A DNA stretch of 64,000 nucleotides from Leidyana gryllorum EB-2025a (GCA_048772705.1 JBLWGC010000202.1:124001-188000); one strand, 5' to 3'; numbered from the stretch's first letter, positions 37,917 to 53,038 are shown. Notes: generated by a model from the letters alone, not told the origin. Program-made: numbers and translations.

Positions 37917-40795
37917 CTAAGTGATGTACTGATAGTTTCTCCTGACAAAGCCACCGTCCAATTTCAAGTATTGAGTACAACTTACGCATCGTCTGGGTCA
38001 CGCATCAAATACTCGCGGTTAATCAACACCTCAATACGGTCTTTGACCGCCTGAGGCGTTGGCAGAAAGTTCCACCGCCCCACAGCTTCGTTCACAGCGG
38101 CCACTAAGGCACTGTGACTCATCGTACGCTGCTGCTTCATCAAACGCACAATCGCCGCCTCAATTCTGCACAACAAATCAATGCTCGCCAACGGGAGAGG
38201 CTCAAAACAGCACTTACATTGATTGTCGAGCGAGTTCGACTGCCTGTGGAACTCCGGTGGCGTCGTTGATTCTGATGCCCACCAGCGACTCTGTACTCGG
38301 GTCTTCTTCCCCCACTGCCGGGTCGATGAGTCCGGCGCTCCGGGCTGCGTCTCTTTCCAACGCCGCCCCGTCTCTCTTGGCCTTGAAAGCCTTGGCAGTC
38401 AGCACTGGACACACCAGCCGTCTCCGGTCGGAGCGGAAGCGGGTGTTGACGCTGAGGAGGTCCTCGTCGCCCAACACCCCCCCCTGAGACGCCGTCTGAA
38501 GAGTGAGAACGGCCACGTTGGGTTTCAGGTAAAGTCCCATCGCCTGCCGAGTGGCATAAGAGACACTTTGGGCATTCAGCCCGAGCAGCTCAATGACACT
38601 CTTCCAGGACAGCGTAGGGGACTGATTGAAGAGGAGCAGTATCATCAGTTGCATCGTAGTACAGGTTAGGTCGACGTACACCTCATCACTTCTCGTGGGT
38701 CTGAACCGAACGACCCCCTTTCCGCTCTCGACCAGCCATTTGAGTTTACGGTGCTCGTGCACTGTTCGGTAGTACGCCTCGAACCCGTGAGCCGAGATCT
38801 GCATTGAGGGCAGGTGGCAAAACTCTATGGTGGCCGTGTCCGCTTGGCCCCGCATCCACTGCGTCGCGGCCACCACCAGCGGTCTCAGGTGGGACACCGG
38901 CTCCCCGCCCTCCACCATCGCCGTCTCCATGGCGAGAGCGTCTTCGAACCCAGAGACGCAGTCTCTCGAGAGGACAATGTCGTCCAACAAACCTTTCAGT
39001 TTGGTGACATAATTGTCGCCACACTCCTCCTGAAACGGTTTGATGGCCTCCCGCTCGAGCTCAATGGGCCCAGACGCCCACCCGTCCGGGTCGTCATCCA
39101 CATAGCGTCTCGCGAGCACATCCAGAACGCGATTGATCAATTGGAGTCGATAGTGATACTCAAAGGTATCGTGGTTCTGGAGAGCCTGGAATGGTGCCAT
39201 TATCGCTGTGCGACAGTAATCTCTGATCACTTTGCACGCCTCTTCTTGACTCGCCGTCACCATCTTCCCGGTATGTAAATCAATCAACATCTCATTCATT
39301 GCCGCAACCAACTTTTGAGAGAATACTCTCGACGTCTCGGAGACGTGGGATAATGCTTTGTTTATCTGCAGCATCAATGAGGCATCCTCACTCAGACACT
39401 CCCCAACAAACGACTCGTGCCGTTGCCGTAAAAGCGTCAGATCGTCCACGCACGTTTTCGCGCGTACTCCTCCACGCTGCAGACACTCCAAAATCTCCGT
39501 CTCCAATACATCCCGATACTTTAGTACAAATGCGTTCTTACCCTCCTCCGACACCCGCAATATGTTCCACAAAGCCCGGGCCGCACTCAGGTCCTGCCGC
39601 CGAAAGATCTCAAGCAACGATACCTCCCCGTTCTCCAACAGCGTCCCAATCAACTTGTTACGCCAGTGAGTCGTCACCAATCCGTCGTGGTGCTGCAAAG
39701 TGCTCGGCTCCCGAATCCCTAACGCCAACAAAATATCGCGCTCCTGAGTCGTCCTCCGGTACACCTGCAACACACAGTCGGTCGGGGGGTGTCACACACT
39801 GTCACACGCCCTGTCACACACAGTCACCACACGCACGGTCACCACCACACGCACTGTCACCACCACACACACTGCCACACGCACTGTCACCACCACACAC
39901 ACTGTCACCACCACACGCACTGTCACCACCACACACACTGCCACACAATTAGTGTCATTCCGTCTTGTTAGTCTCACATAATCCAACAGTGGTCGGCCAG
40001 AGAGGTTCTTCTGGGCCCATCTGACGTCTTCGGCAAAGTACTCCTCGGTGGCTCGACTGAGAGGCTCGGTGACGTACTTTGCGTATGCATCCAGTCTCCG
40101 TTCCGGCTGATCAGTGGCCAATACCGAAACCACAACGTCTCGTAGGGCTTCCATAGATTCCGATTTGGTGAGGGCGGTCGGATCGTCGGCGTGCCGCAGA
40201 GTCCGCATGGCTTCGAGGATGAGGTCTGTGAGTCTCGCCCCCACTGGGCTCTCCTGGAAGACGCGGGCTCTGAAAGAAATTGGGTGTGGGATAGATAGAC
40301 GACAGTTGAAGGCTACCGGAACTGTATGGAGGCGAGTCTTTGTACCGAAGGTTCGCCTAATCTGGCGCAGTGATTCTTCTCCATATAGAGGAGAAGGTCA
40401 GCAATGATCATTGTAGCCGCCTCGAAGGCCCTGTATTTCTTGGCAAAGGCCGAGGCGAGTTCGTCTGGACTGAGAGTCTCGAGTTCCTGAGCGATATTCC
40501 GGCAGACCTTTTCGAACCAGCGACGAGTCTCCCGGTACAGAAAGTCCCCACACTGTTTGACCACGAGGGCGTGACCGGAGCTGTTATAAGGCAGAATGCG
40601 TGAAAGAGGGGCTGCAGGAAAGATAGGCACTGACCGATACAGCTCTGCATAACTGAAAGTGTGTATCTCGTCACCACGCAGTATGGCATAAAAGGCCACT
40701 TCAAGCTGCTGCCATAAGCGATCGCGTGCTTCTGTACTGAGCGGGGCGACCAGGTGCCCAGTCAGGGTACCTCGGAAGCCCGCAACCGGAGCCAT
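37917..40795 (-). CDS. Cullin (scaffold of cullin-RING ubiquitin ligases)
   Basis: Five exons: 40317-40795, 39978-40269, 38218-39764, 37986-38165 and 37917-37941. They join in frame to 840 residues, a typical cullin length. The N-terminal repeats begin FSYAELYRSV (about residue 47). The cullin-homology region includes EHRKLKWLVESGKG and STMQLMILLLFNQ-like sequence (here TTMQLMILLLFNQSPTLSW). The C-terminal neddylation domain carries IEAAIVRLMKQQRTMSHSAL, in which the Lys of IVRLMK is the expected NEDD8 acceptor, followed by IEVLINREYLMRDPDDA. The last exon, only 25 nt, adds RNYQYIT, ending in IT where most cullins end in YLA. It would bridge RBX1-E2 and substrate adaptors. Intron 2 (213 nt) carries a minisatellite; the others are 44-52 nt. 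I cannot assign the paralogue (CUL1, 3 or 4). Confidence 0.92.
39788..39950. repeat. 18-bp minisatellite in cullin intron
   Basis: About eight imperfect copies of an 18-bp unit (actgtcaccaccacacgc and variants), wholly inside the 213-nt intron between cullin exons 2 and 3. It probably accounts for that intron being four times longer than its neighbours. Confidence 0.88.
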
Positions 40796-40867
40796 TTAGG
40801 TTTGTGCGAGGCTGCTGATAAGACGCCCTCTCTCTTCTTACAGAGAGCGACGGACAATTCTTCTTCC

Positions 40868-40893
40868 GCTCTGCTGCTGCTGCTGCTGCTGTT
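40868..40893. repeat. (CTG)n trinucleotide run upstream of cullin
   Basis: Seven CTG triplets followed by TTG. On the minus strand it is a (CAG)n run about 75 bp upstream of the cullin start codon, so probably in its 5' leader. Confidence 0.85.
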
Positions 40894-41050
40894 GGTGGAC
40901 CTCCCCCGACGGTCGGTCGTCACTCGCGCTACTTCGTGACACACGCACACACACCTTTTTTTCCTACACATATGGTCATCAATCTACGTGTTCAGGACTA
41001 TTGGTGCCTAAGCCGGCGGACTGTCGCTGATGTTCTGAGAAGGGGTTCGT

Positions 41051-42168
41051 TTATTTCGCCGGCGAAATTGATTGGTGCTTACTCAACAAATCCTGAAGCT
41101 CTTGAATCACTTGTTGTTCATGAGTGGCCCTCTCGTCCATATTCAGCAGAGCCAGGGCTCGCTGCTCTTCAGCTGTGTATATCTGATTCTCTTTGCGGAT
41201 TCGGACGGCATTCATACGCCGATGTCTGTAGAGAGAGGCGAAATTGATTGTTCGGATGGAAGGGTCCACGTACCGAGAGCCGCTCATTACGTAGCCGAGC
41301 TGTTCATATGACTCAATCTCCTCCGCTGTCAGTCCAACCTCTCCGCGACGGGGTATACGGCGTCCGCTTTGCACAAACTGAGCCATCGCCTCGCCCTCTC
41401 CCGGCCTCAACTGGCCGCCATACCTGATATCCAAAGCTGAATGGCCGCCACGTTAACACACACACACACTTACCCTCCTCCTTGGCGGTTCTTTAGTCTT
41501 CCGCCCGCGCCAGAGGCGTCTCGGGAGAGATTGTCCTCCAAATCGCTCCCGTTGGGTGACAGATCGGGTGTGACTCCGCCGTTGTGCTCTTTGGCGGCTT
41601 TGCGCCGACGGTACGCAGCTTCAGCCCGGACTTGACGAGACTCTTCCACGGCCGCTGAGGTCAGGGCGGCAATATCGAGATCAGAGTCTGAGGATACGGG
41701 CGGGGGGTCTGTGGGCTGACCGTCGCCCGGTGCTTCGGCTATGGTGGCGGCGGCGGCGTGGCGGCGGTGTTTTCGGCCTCTGTGGGAGTCCGAGTCGTGC
41801 CGGCGGCGGCCGGCCTTGTCTGACCGTCGCGATTTGTGGCGGCGGCGCCCGTCTGAGGCGGCGTCGGGCTCTGCTGAGGGGTCGCTGAGCGCCGCGTCGC
41901 GGCCTCTATGTGCGTGGAGGGGGTTATCGAGTGGTTCGGGTTTGGCTTCTTGAGGTGAAGATGGTTTCTCTGAAAACGGGGGTGGAGGGTGCTCGCTAGT
42001 CTTAGCATCGCTATTATTGTTCTCATCAGCGTCGTCGTCGTCGTTCAGGGAGGAGCCATCGGCCGAGGGTTCGTATATATGGGGTGTTGGGGCTTCGGCT
42101 CGCCTCCGATTGCGTTCATCGAGCCAGGCTTCAAAGGAGGTCCAGTCTTCAGGCGGTCGATTCGGCAT
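41051..42168 (-). CDS. NKAP-like nuclear RNA-binding / splicing-associated protein
   Basis: Exons 41474-42168 and 41051-41423, joined by a 50-nt intron (GTAAGT...ATATCAG) to 355 residues. The ATG at 42166-42168 is used (MPNRPPEDWTSFEAW). The C-terminal domain is the hallmark: YGGQLRPGEGEAMAQFVQSG, RIPRRGEVGLTAEEIESYEQ, GYVMSGSRYVDPSIRTINFA, HRRMNAVRIRKENQIYTAEE, about residues 232-340. It matches the SynMuv/NKAP C-terminal domain of eukaryotic NKAP (NF-kappa-B activating protein family), which associates with RNA and spliceosomal factors. The N-terminal half is disordered, acidic then rich in basic RRRH/SR-like runs (RRHKSRRSDKAGRRRHDSDS), typical of the family. Its first 20 nt overlap the end of the UCH gene upstream on the same strand, and it lies about 255 bp upstream of cullin. 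Confidence 0.9.
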
Positions 42169-42880
42169 TGTTTTTTTCACAGACCGCAATGATGCTGAAA
42201 TTCATCGCTTCCGCGTCCCATTTCATGATGGAGTGGATCACATCTCTAGCGTCTGACAGAAAGGTGCTGACCGTCGTGGGACCGTGGTCGATAGGACCCG
42301 CTTGACGTCCGTCCATCTCGTATAACCGACCGTCCTTACGGATCAAAGCCACAAAGTGCTCAATCACCCGCGCCTGCAACTCCGTCGTCGGAGGCCCAGT
42401 GTCCCCCTTTGTCTCCATTGCTTGGTGCGCACTCTCCAAAGTCGTGTTCGTTTCCATCTTAGTCGCCCTCTCCTCCGGACCGCAGCCAGCCAACTCCTGC
42501 CTCATCCGACCCAGCGCCCCATCCACCGGAAACTCAAACTTCCCCTTCTCCTTAGCCGGGTCGTCATTCGGGGGCAGATTCATCAATGTATGCAACAACG
42601 CCACAGTCCCACACGCATTCGGAATCGACTGACGCGTAAACCACAAACCGCTCTCCTCACCCGGAGCGACCGTCTCAATACTCGCATACCGACGCTGCAA
42701 GTCCACCGTTAGTGGGAACACCAATAACAGAGCCAAAACTGGCTTCGGCACCATGTCAAAGGCCCACTCCTCCAGTGCGAACAGATCCGTAAACATCACA
42801 TCCTTTGGACCGTCCAATCGCTCCGTATACTCTTGAAACACTGCCGGATTCGACTCAAGGGGTAACCAACTGGTGGTCAT
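42149..42880 (-). CDS. Ubiquitin carboxyl-terminal hydrolase, UCH (peptidase C12) family
   Basis: Single exon, 243 residues, the usual size of UCH-L1/L3-type enzymes. The ATG at 42878-42880 gives MTTSWLPLESNPAVFQEY, the expected family N-terminus; upstream codons open in frame are ignored. The catalytic set is complete: Gln84 (FTRQSIPN) forms the oxyanion hole, Cys90 (NACGT) is the nucleophile, His175 (EHFVAL) and Asp190 (YEMDGRQAGPI) complete the triad. The segment between Cys and His contains the crossover loop. It should cleave small adducts from the ubiquitin C-terminus in the cytosol. It is intronless, unlike most neighbours. Its stop (42149-42151) lies within the NKAP-like coding region, and its start lies 75 bp from the divergent kinesin start. 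Confidence 0.93.
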   Translation of the reverse strand: MTTSWLPLESNPAVFQEYTERLDGPKDVMFTDLFALEEWAFDMVPKPVLALLLVFPLTVDLQRRYASIETVAPGEESGLWFTRQSIPNACGTVALLHTLMNLPPNDDPAKEKGKFEFPVDGALGRMRQELAGCGPEERATKMETNTTLESAHQAMETKGDTGPPTTELQARVIEHFVALIRKDGRLYEMDGRQAGPIDHGPTTVSTFLSDARDVIHSIMKWDAEAMNFSIIAVCEKNNAESTA

Positions 42881-42955
42881 CTTTAAGTGGCGTACCGCCT
42901 CCGGTTTTTGAGCAGCCACTGGCGTTTTTGGCCGTGTGCCTCAAGAAAGGAGAAC

Positions 42956-47256
<4,301 letters not shown>

Positions 47257-47486
47257 TCTACCAGCAAGACACTGTCGGAGCTGAAGGAAGTCTCAAAGGG
47301 ATTGAGTGAGTGCTCAAAGACCAATAGCAGTGGCTGCGGCTGGGCCGACATAGAAGTATAGACACACAAACAGAGAGACACAGTGATGGAGGATGACCTT
47401 CTGGCTGGCTACCGCAGGTCACCAGCTGCTAACCGAACAATAGTCTCTGTCGAGCGAACTGAAAAAAACACATTTATATATACACC

Positions 47487-48817
47487 ATGTTGCCGTCTGG
47501 GTGGGCGACGAATACTGATGACGAGGGACGTACCTATTACTATAATGCGGCGGAGGGTATAACCCAGTGGGAACGACCGAGCGAAGTCATCGGTTTACCC
47601 AAAACCGCCCAAGGTGTTCCAGACTTTACCTCACTCTCCACTGGTACCCCATCTTTCCTCGCTGGCAATGTTGATCTGGAGGCGGTAAGTACTCTCATCT
47701 CTCAGATGAGTCTCAGTAGTAATCTCACCTCGCCTCGCCTCCCTCTCCAACTGCCGACATACCTTCATATCATTCTCCCCAGGGCATCACTACTAGTAGC
47801 ACCGCCCCGCCAGCTCCAGACGCCATGGCAGGTTCTTTATACGAAGTACGATCTCAGGCAATGAAGTACTTTGATGTGACAACTGACGAGGTAACACAGG
47901 TGAGTAGGGATTGCCAACTGAAGTTCTGCTGCTTCGGGAGGTTCCGATACTCTCTCTTCGGTTATGGCCTCTGCTGCCTTCTTTCGACACCTAACATTGT
48001 CTGGCAGCGGTTGATGTGCGCTGCACTTCCTTATCGGATGTTGAATAATAACGAGTCGCAAGTCAAACAGCTGGTTGAGAAACCGGATCTATACGGGCCC
48101 TTCTGGATCTGTATGACGATCAGTTTTGCGTTGTTCATGGCAAGCCACGCATACTGCTGGGCATCAGACGCGGTGAGTCTCCGTCCGTCTCCTTTCAATC
48201 AATCCTTGCGTCTGCAGCTCATCAAAACGGACTACGTCACCTTTTACGTTGCCACTTGGGTTGTGAGTGATCGACATCAAAATCCGTGCATCACCACCCT
48301 TCCTTCATCAACAGGTGTTTGCCTTCTGGACGGTTCTGCCCTTCGCCACGAGAATGTTGGCGGTGTGGAACCAAGTGGAGCCCCAATTATTTCAATTAGC
48401 ACATGTGAGTGGTTTTGGCGTCTCTCTCCATCTCCGTTGCAGCTCTATTGCGTCTACGGGTATTCGCTGTTCCCCATTGTACCGATGTGTCTATTATGTA
48501 CTATCCCGTCCAAGTTCCTGCAGTTGATCTTTGTAGCGGCAGGCTTGGCCCTCTCCCTCTCATTCATCGCAGTCAATTTCTTCGAGTAAGTTGCCCTGCC
48601 CGCCTCTCCATCTCCTTCTCCCCCCCGCAGACAATTCGGTCAGATGTCGAAGAGGGTGCGAGTGATGCTGGCAGGCGTCGTGGCTGGGAGTCAAGTGGTT
48701 TTGTTCCTCTTCTTCCCCCTCTACTTCTTTCATCTGCCCCACGGTTTTCATCCAGCTGTGTCACACTCGACCCCAGCGGCGGCTGTACCGCTGGAGGTTG
48801 CGCCTTCTCCACAGTGA
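47487..48817 (+). CDS. WW-domain / Yip1-family membrane protein fusion
   Basis: Seven exons (47487-47684, 47783-47899, 48008-48172, 48218-48262, 48315-48404, 48443-48585, 48631-48817) join in frame to 314 residues. Residues 2-31 are a WW domain (LPSGW...GRTYYYN...GITQWERP) with Trp6, Trp28 and the terminal Pro present; it would bind proline-rich ligands. The C-terminal part is a Yip1/YIPF-type multi-spanning membrane domain: KPDLYGPFWICMTISFALFM (the DLYGPFWI motif is characteristic), then YVTFYVATWVVFAFWTVLPF, LYCVYGYSLFPIVPMCLLC, LQLIFVAAGLALSLSFIAVN and VVLFLFFPLYFFHLPHGFHP, about five membrane segments. Yip1 proteins act in ER-Golgi vesicle traffic with Rab GTPases. Both halves lie in one continuous spliced frame, so the fusion is not an annotation artefact. 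The next gene starts only 17 nt after this stop. Confidence 0.88.
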
Positions 48818-48834
48818 CTTTTGTAGTTAAAAAA

Positions 48835-51800
48835 ATGGGAAAACGGCCACCTACGTACCTCAAACGTGTCAGTGACGCGAGCACTGAGGATGTGCCCCTC
48901 GCAGGGCGGGTCTTAGACACTCAGAAAGGGGATCCACATCCTCCCATGGAACCCTGGGAACGCGCCCCGCGCTTCCCAGACTCCGATAGATCGCCGCCCC
49001 CGCGGCAGCCTTTGGCCTTCCCTGAGGACACCAGTCCGCTGATCACTGAGCATCGACGATATCCTCCCTCTGGGCTGACTTTACCGCCAGACAACGAGTC
49101 GACACAGATCTATCCGGCGTTTCCCTTCTCGGTGAACAATACCAGCAGCCCTTTACCCTCACAGACGCTGAAATCCGCCGCGACACGACGGCCGCGAGCG
49201 CCGTCCTCGCAGCTTAGCGCTCGCCGACCATTGAGTGAGGTTTCAAGCTCGGAAGGGGTGGACTGGCGCAGGTCAAAGCCCCCACCCTCAATCAGCGAGA
49301 GCGACCATCAACCCCTCCCTCTGGACACCACACGTCTCCGGCGACAGAGGCCACACGAAGTGGCCCTCGAAGAAGAAGACTTTGCGGAGGCGACGGTGGC
49401 TGCAGAAGCCAACAGGGTGTCGGCCGACTTTGATTCTCAGGAGAGCTTTTCGGAGGCGAGTGTGACCGAAGTACCCCCCTTCCAGCCGTACAGTATATCG
49501 GTCGCAGAAGACTCGATTGTGGCAGATGACGGGATAGACCACCACTTATTGTGCGGGATATGCTGCAGCCTCGATGTCAATGCTCAGTTGAGCAGTTGCG
49601 GGAACCGACACTTATTCTGTTATGACTGTATCAGTGTTTGGTGAGTTTCATATTGTTCTCGCAGGGTGGTGAGGTTGCCCAGACCCTTAACCTTTCTCAT
49701 TTCAAACAGGATGGAGAAACACGAAACCTGTCCGATGTGTCTGCACCCCATTGATCCCGATGAAGTTTGCCCTCCATCCAAATCTATTCGACGTGAACTC
49801 TGCGACACCATCGTACGATGTCCATACTGCACGTTCGAAGCCACCGATTGGATCGGGCCTTTACGCGACATTGCTCGGCATTGGAGGACCGATTGTCCCT
49901 GCCCACGTGCGCGCTGCGAGTGAGTGATCTGGCAATTACGACTGCGTGTCAGCAATCCCTCCAGTTTCTTCGTGGTCGGCTGTCCCGAGGAATGTAATCC
50001 CGGACTGCTGTCGCGCCATCTGTATCGCGCCCGACGTCAACACGTCCACATGATGCGAGCTCGTCTCGAAGCAGAGGAGCTTCAGAAAGAGGCCGTGGCA
50101 CGGGAACTCCAAGCCGTCGAAAGACAGTTGCATGAAGTTGGCAGTACCAAGGCGTCAACTGCCGAGGCGCTGCCCACCTCCCGCACGGACGCTGGAGGGT
50201 GGACCGCCAATCTGCGCACGCGTTCATTGCGGGCTCAAAGTGTTGTGGCACCTCCAAGTAGCCGAGTGTACATTGATGGTACCACTTGGATGGAGCACCT
50301 ATTGTGTGGTCGGGGCTGGACGCGCCCCGAGTTCCCACAATTACACATCTTACGACTCACATCGCTCAGTCGCCTCGGACCTTTAGTGTTGCCCGGATGT
50401 GCACCCACCAGGGTCGAAGTTCTGTCCAGTGGTCCGGGGTTCGTCTTGTCGTCCCCGAGTTCTGAAGATCTCGAAGTCCTGCATGTGCTCATTGCCCCCA
50501 AGTTGAGGATGAGCATTCCAGGTGCAGCGATGTTGAGAAGTGACGGGGATGAGCCTCGGCGTGGTGACGAGTCGCCCGTTAAAACCAAGTTATGCGGACC
50601 ATTCCGCTCCTGTAAAGCCCATACCTCCGCTGAGATCCCCTCAATAATGGTCGGTGCCACTTCACCTATCACGCTGTACACCTTTGAGGTAAGCCTGTGA
50701 GTGGGGGGTGTGGTGAAGTGGGGCTGTTCGTGAGACACCTCTGGAAACCTCCAAATCCAATGCGTCTCCCTTTTGTTAGCTCAAGGAAGTCCCGGAGCAG
50801 GGCTTAGTGGTACGGAAACAGCACGCAGTTCGCCTGCCTATACTGCCGGGTGGAGAGTCGCCTAACGTCTTGGCCTTGCACATTTGCCGAAGGACCGGGT
50901 CTGCGTGTGCTGTGTGTGTTACGGATCCCCCCGTCTCGGTCCGGGAGGGTCCTCCACGGGTGATGATAACTAATTCATTACGCCAATTCACTAATGATGA
51001 CTGTATGTGGCGGAGTGTTTCGCCCAGTAATAGTTCGGCGTCCTCGACGCTGAACCCGGCCTCAATGATAATTCACGATGACAATCTGTTCGTTCTTCTC
51101 CGGCAGAGTAAGTGCTCCTCAACTCAGCAAAGTTGAAGTCATGTTGTGACTGCCCAATCAGCGTCCCCAAACCCTTTAACTGCTGGAGTCTGTGCTTCGT
51201 CTGGCTCGATCTATTTGAGGAAACCGGTCTCCCAGAAATATCGGAGGATCTTTCTGCGAGGCGACAAATTGAATCATTCTGCCGCACCTGGCGTAAAACT
51301 GCTGGTTGAGAGACTCTTGGCAGAGGCGACACGGACATACGAGGCTTTGTGGTTGTTTCTATTACGGCTCAGCTATCCAGAAGAGCTGCACGACGCAGCA
51401 ACTGAGGAACCTCCCCAACTACTGGCTGCCACCAAACGAATCGGAGACGACAGGGTGACTCGGGTGCCGATGAAGGCTCTTCATCTTCTGGATACTCGCC
51501 GGGTGAGCTTCGATTGCTGCAGTGCATTGTTGCCCAAAGAGAACCGAGGAGACCCTTTAATCAATTTGTCACTGCAGGTGGGGACAGTGCCGGTGGATGA
51601 ACGGCCTCCGGTGTTTGTGGATATTTCGTACCCTTTCTTACCGGTGATTATGTTGGAGTTTTGGGTAGCGGTGCTGGATGGGCGTTCAGACTTGCTGGTG
51701 ATCGCTATCGACCCCTCCTGGAAGTCTCGTTGTACTCAGTGGAGTGTCACTTGCGGATGGAGATCTTTCCTGTCCGCTCTTGTCATCCTCGTTTACGATG

Positions 51801-52072
51801 CTCCGAGCTCGAGTTTCAAGTTGTGCAACGATCAAGCGTGGAAGTGGCGATACCTGCGGCATTACCATGCCGCCAAATCTATCTATGGGCGTACGACCAG
51901 TCTCGAGGCGCCTATGAGTACGGCCCTCCAGACGATAGCAACGAAGGTTGCGCGTCAAATTGCTGCCAACACCAGCGAGCCTGAGGCTCGACTGTTGGGC
52001 AGCCGTTTGGTTGACATTACGAGCGCTCCTGAACGACTATTATCACTTTATCGATATTTGTTTCTGCAGTAG
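48835..52072 (+). CDS. RING-finger protein with TRAF-like zinc finger (probable E3 ubiquitin ligase)
   Basis: Exons 48835-49640, 49710-49919, 49953-50688, 50780-51107 and 51162-52072 join in frame to 996 residues; exon 3 could instead begin at 49965. Residues 1-235 are Pro/Ser-rich and disordered. A C3HC4 RING spans about 240-283 (LLCGIC...SSCGNRHLFCYDC...KHETCPMCLHPI). A TRAF/SIAH-like Cys-His region follows (VRCPYC...ARHWRTDCPCPRARC...GCPEECNPGLLSRHLYRARRQH), then a coiled coil (RLEAEELQKEAVARELQAVE). The C-terminal ~600 residues look folded but match nothing I know. A 75-nt stretch at 51503-51577 is bounded by GTGAGC and CTGCAG and is a multiple of three without stops, so it may be an optional intron. 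The ATG lies 17 nt after the upstream stop, preceded by CTTTTGTAG. Confidence 0.8.
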
Positions 52073-52285
52073 TAAGTAGGCGGCTTGTGGCAGCAGCCAG
52101 CCAGCCTCGCTAGCCGAGTCTGAATGGAGATCAGAATCTTATCTCATCTCCCTTCAATCCTTCTCGACTCTTCTCACTCACTCACTCACTCATTCATTCA
52201 TTCACGATTCCTTTCATCCAGTCAGTCACTTGCTGACTGAGGACGCAAAAACTACACCTTAAAAACTGTCTGTAGGAGTCAGTCA
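52073..52285. repeat. Convergent intergenic region with tetranucleotide repeats
   Basis: Between two convergent stops. It contains (CACT)n followed by (CATT)n at about 52173-52204, then imperfect CAGTCACTTGCTGACTGA sequence. Confidence 0.7.
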
Positions 52286-53035
52286 CTACTTCATCAAGGC
52301 GGCCAACGCCATACTGAATAGAAAGGCGTCGGCCAATAGCGTTAGAGTCCACCGTCTGCCCATAGTGCGATGTAAATGCTCAATCTCGTCTTCTAGTTCA
52401 TCCGATGTCGTCTGGCGGTGGAAATCAAAGTCGTCTCCGTCACCCTTTCGATCGTCATCGTTCGCTATCTCACCACTTCCGTTATCCGCCGAGGTGGAAT
52501 CTACCAGTGGACGGTGCCGCTCCTTCAACGGAACCACCAACGGCGGAGGAAGCTCAAAAAGTCGCTTTCCAGTACTCACATCAAATGATAAAGCACCCTC
52601 ATTCACGTTGTGGATGGCGCTGCCAGGGCTAGTTCTATCAGCAGCTGGCACTGATACTTCTGTGGGACTAGCTGCGTTGACATCCTCCTGCTGCTGGTGT
52701 TGTTCCTCTTGTTGCGTTGGCTCCTGCTGATGATGCTCTCCATCAGCAGCCCCGCCAAATAGTGCTGCTGCAGGTAGAGCTCTGTGGTCTGCTGCCGCCG
52801 ACCCTTGCGGATCAGTGGGGTCAAATAGGTTGAAAGTGTCTTCAATGGCGCTGGCGGGCCCTGGAGGAGACACAGTCGTCGCAACACGGACATATTTTAG
52901 CCGTGACCAAATTGGATTGTTGGCTGGGGGTAAATTGGTGTTATCACCCCATTGACACAAGCTCGTTCTTGAACAAGCCGCTACCTGACGGCCGCCCAAA
53001 AGCGCTAAACTAACCAACCACAAGCAGCTGTGCAT
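52286..53035 (-). CDS. Secretory-pathway single-pass membrane protein, unknown function
   Basis: Single exon of 249 residues from the ATG at 53033-53035. The first ~21 residues form a signal peptide (MHSCLWLVSLALLGGRQVAA), which is why this start was chosen over upstream in-frame codons. The body is hydrophilic with a Gln/Glu/His-rich stretch (HHQQEPTQQEEQHQQQEDV, about 103-121) and an acidic segment before the C-terminus. A hydrophobic helix (LTLLADAFLFSMALAALMK) ends the protein, so it may be a type I membrane protein or carry a GPI-like tail. No domain recognised. Its start codon is only 3 bp from the divergent start codon of the next gene. Confidence 0.65.
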   Translation of the reverse strand: MHSCLWLVSLALLGGRQVAACSRTSLCQWGDNTNLPPANNPIWSRLKYVRVATTVSPPGPASAIEDTFNLFDPTDPQGSAAADHRALPAAALFGGAADGEHHQQEPTQQEEQHQQQEDVNAASPTEVSVPAADRTSPGSAIHNVNEGALSFDVSTGKRLFELPPPLVVPLKERHRPLVDSTSADNGSGEIANDDDRKGDGDDFDFHRQTTSDELEDEIEHLHRTMGRRWTLTLLADAFLFSMALAALMK

Positions 53036-53038
53036 AAT

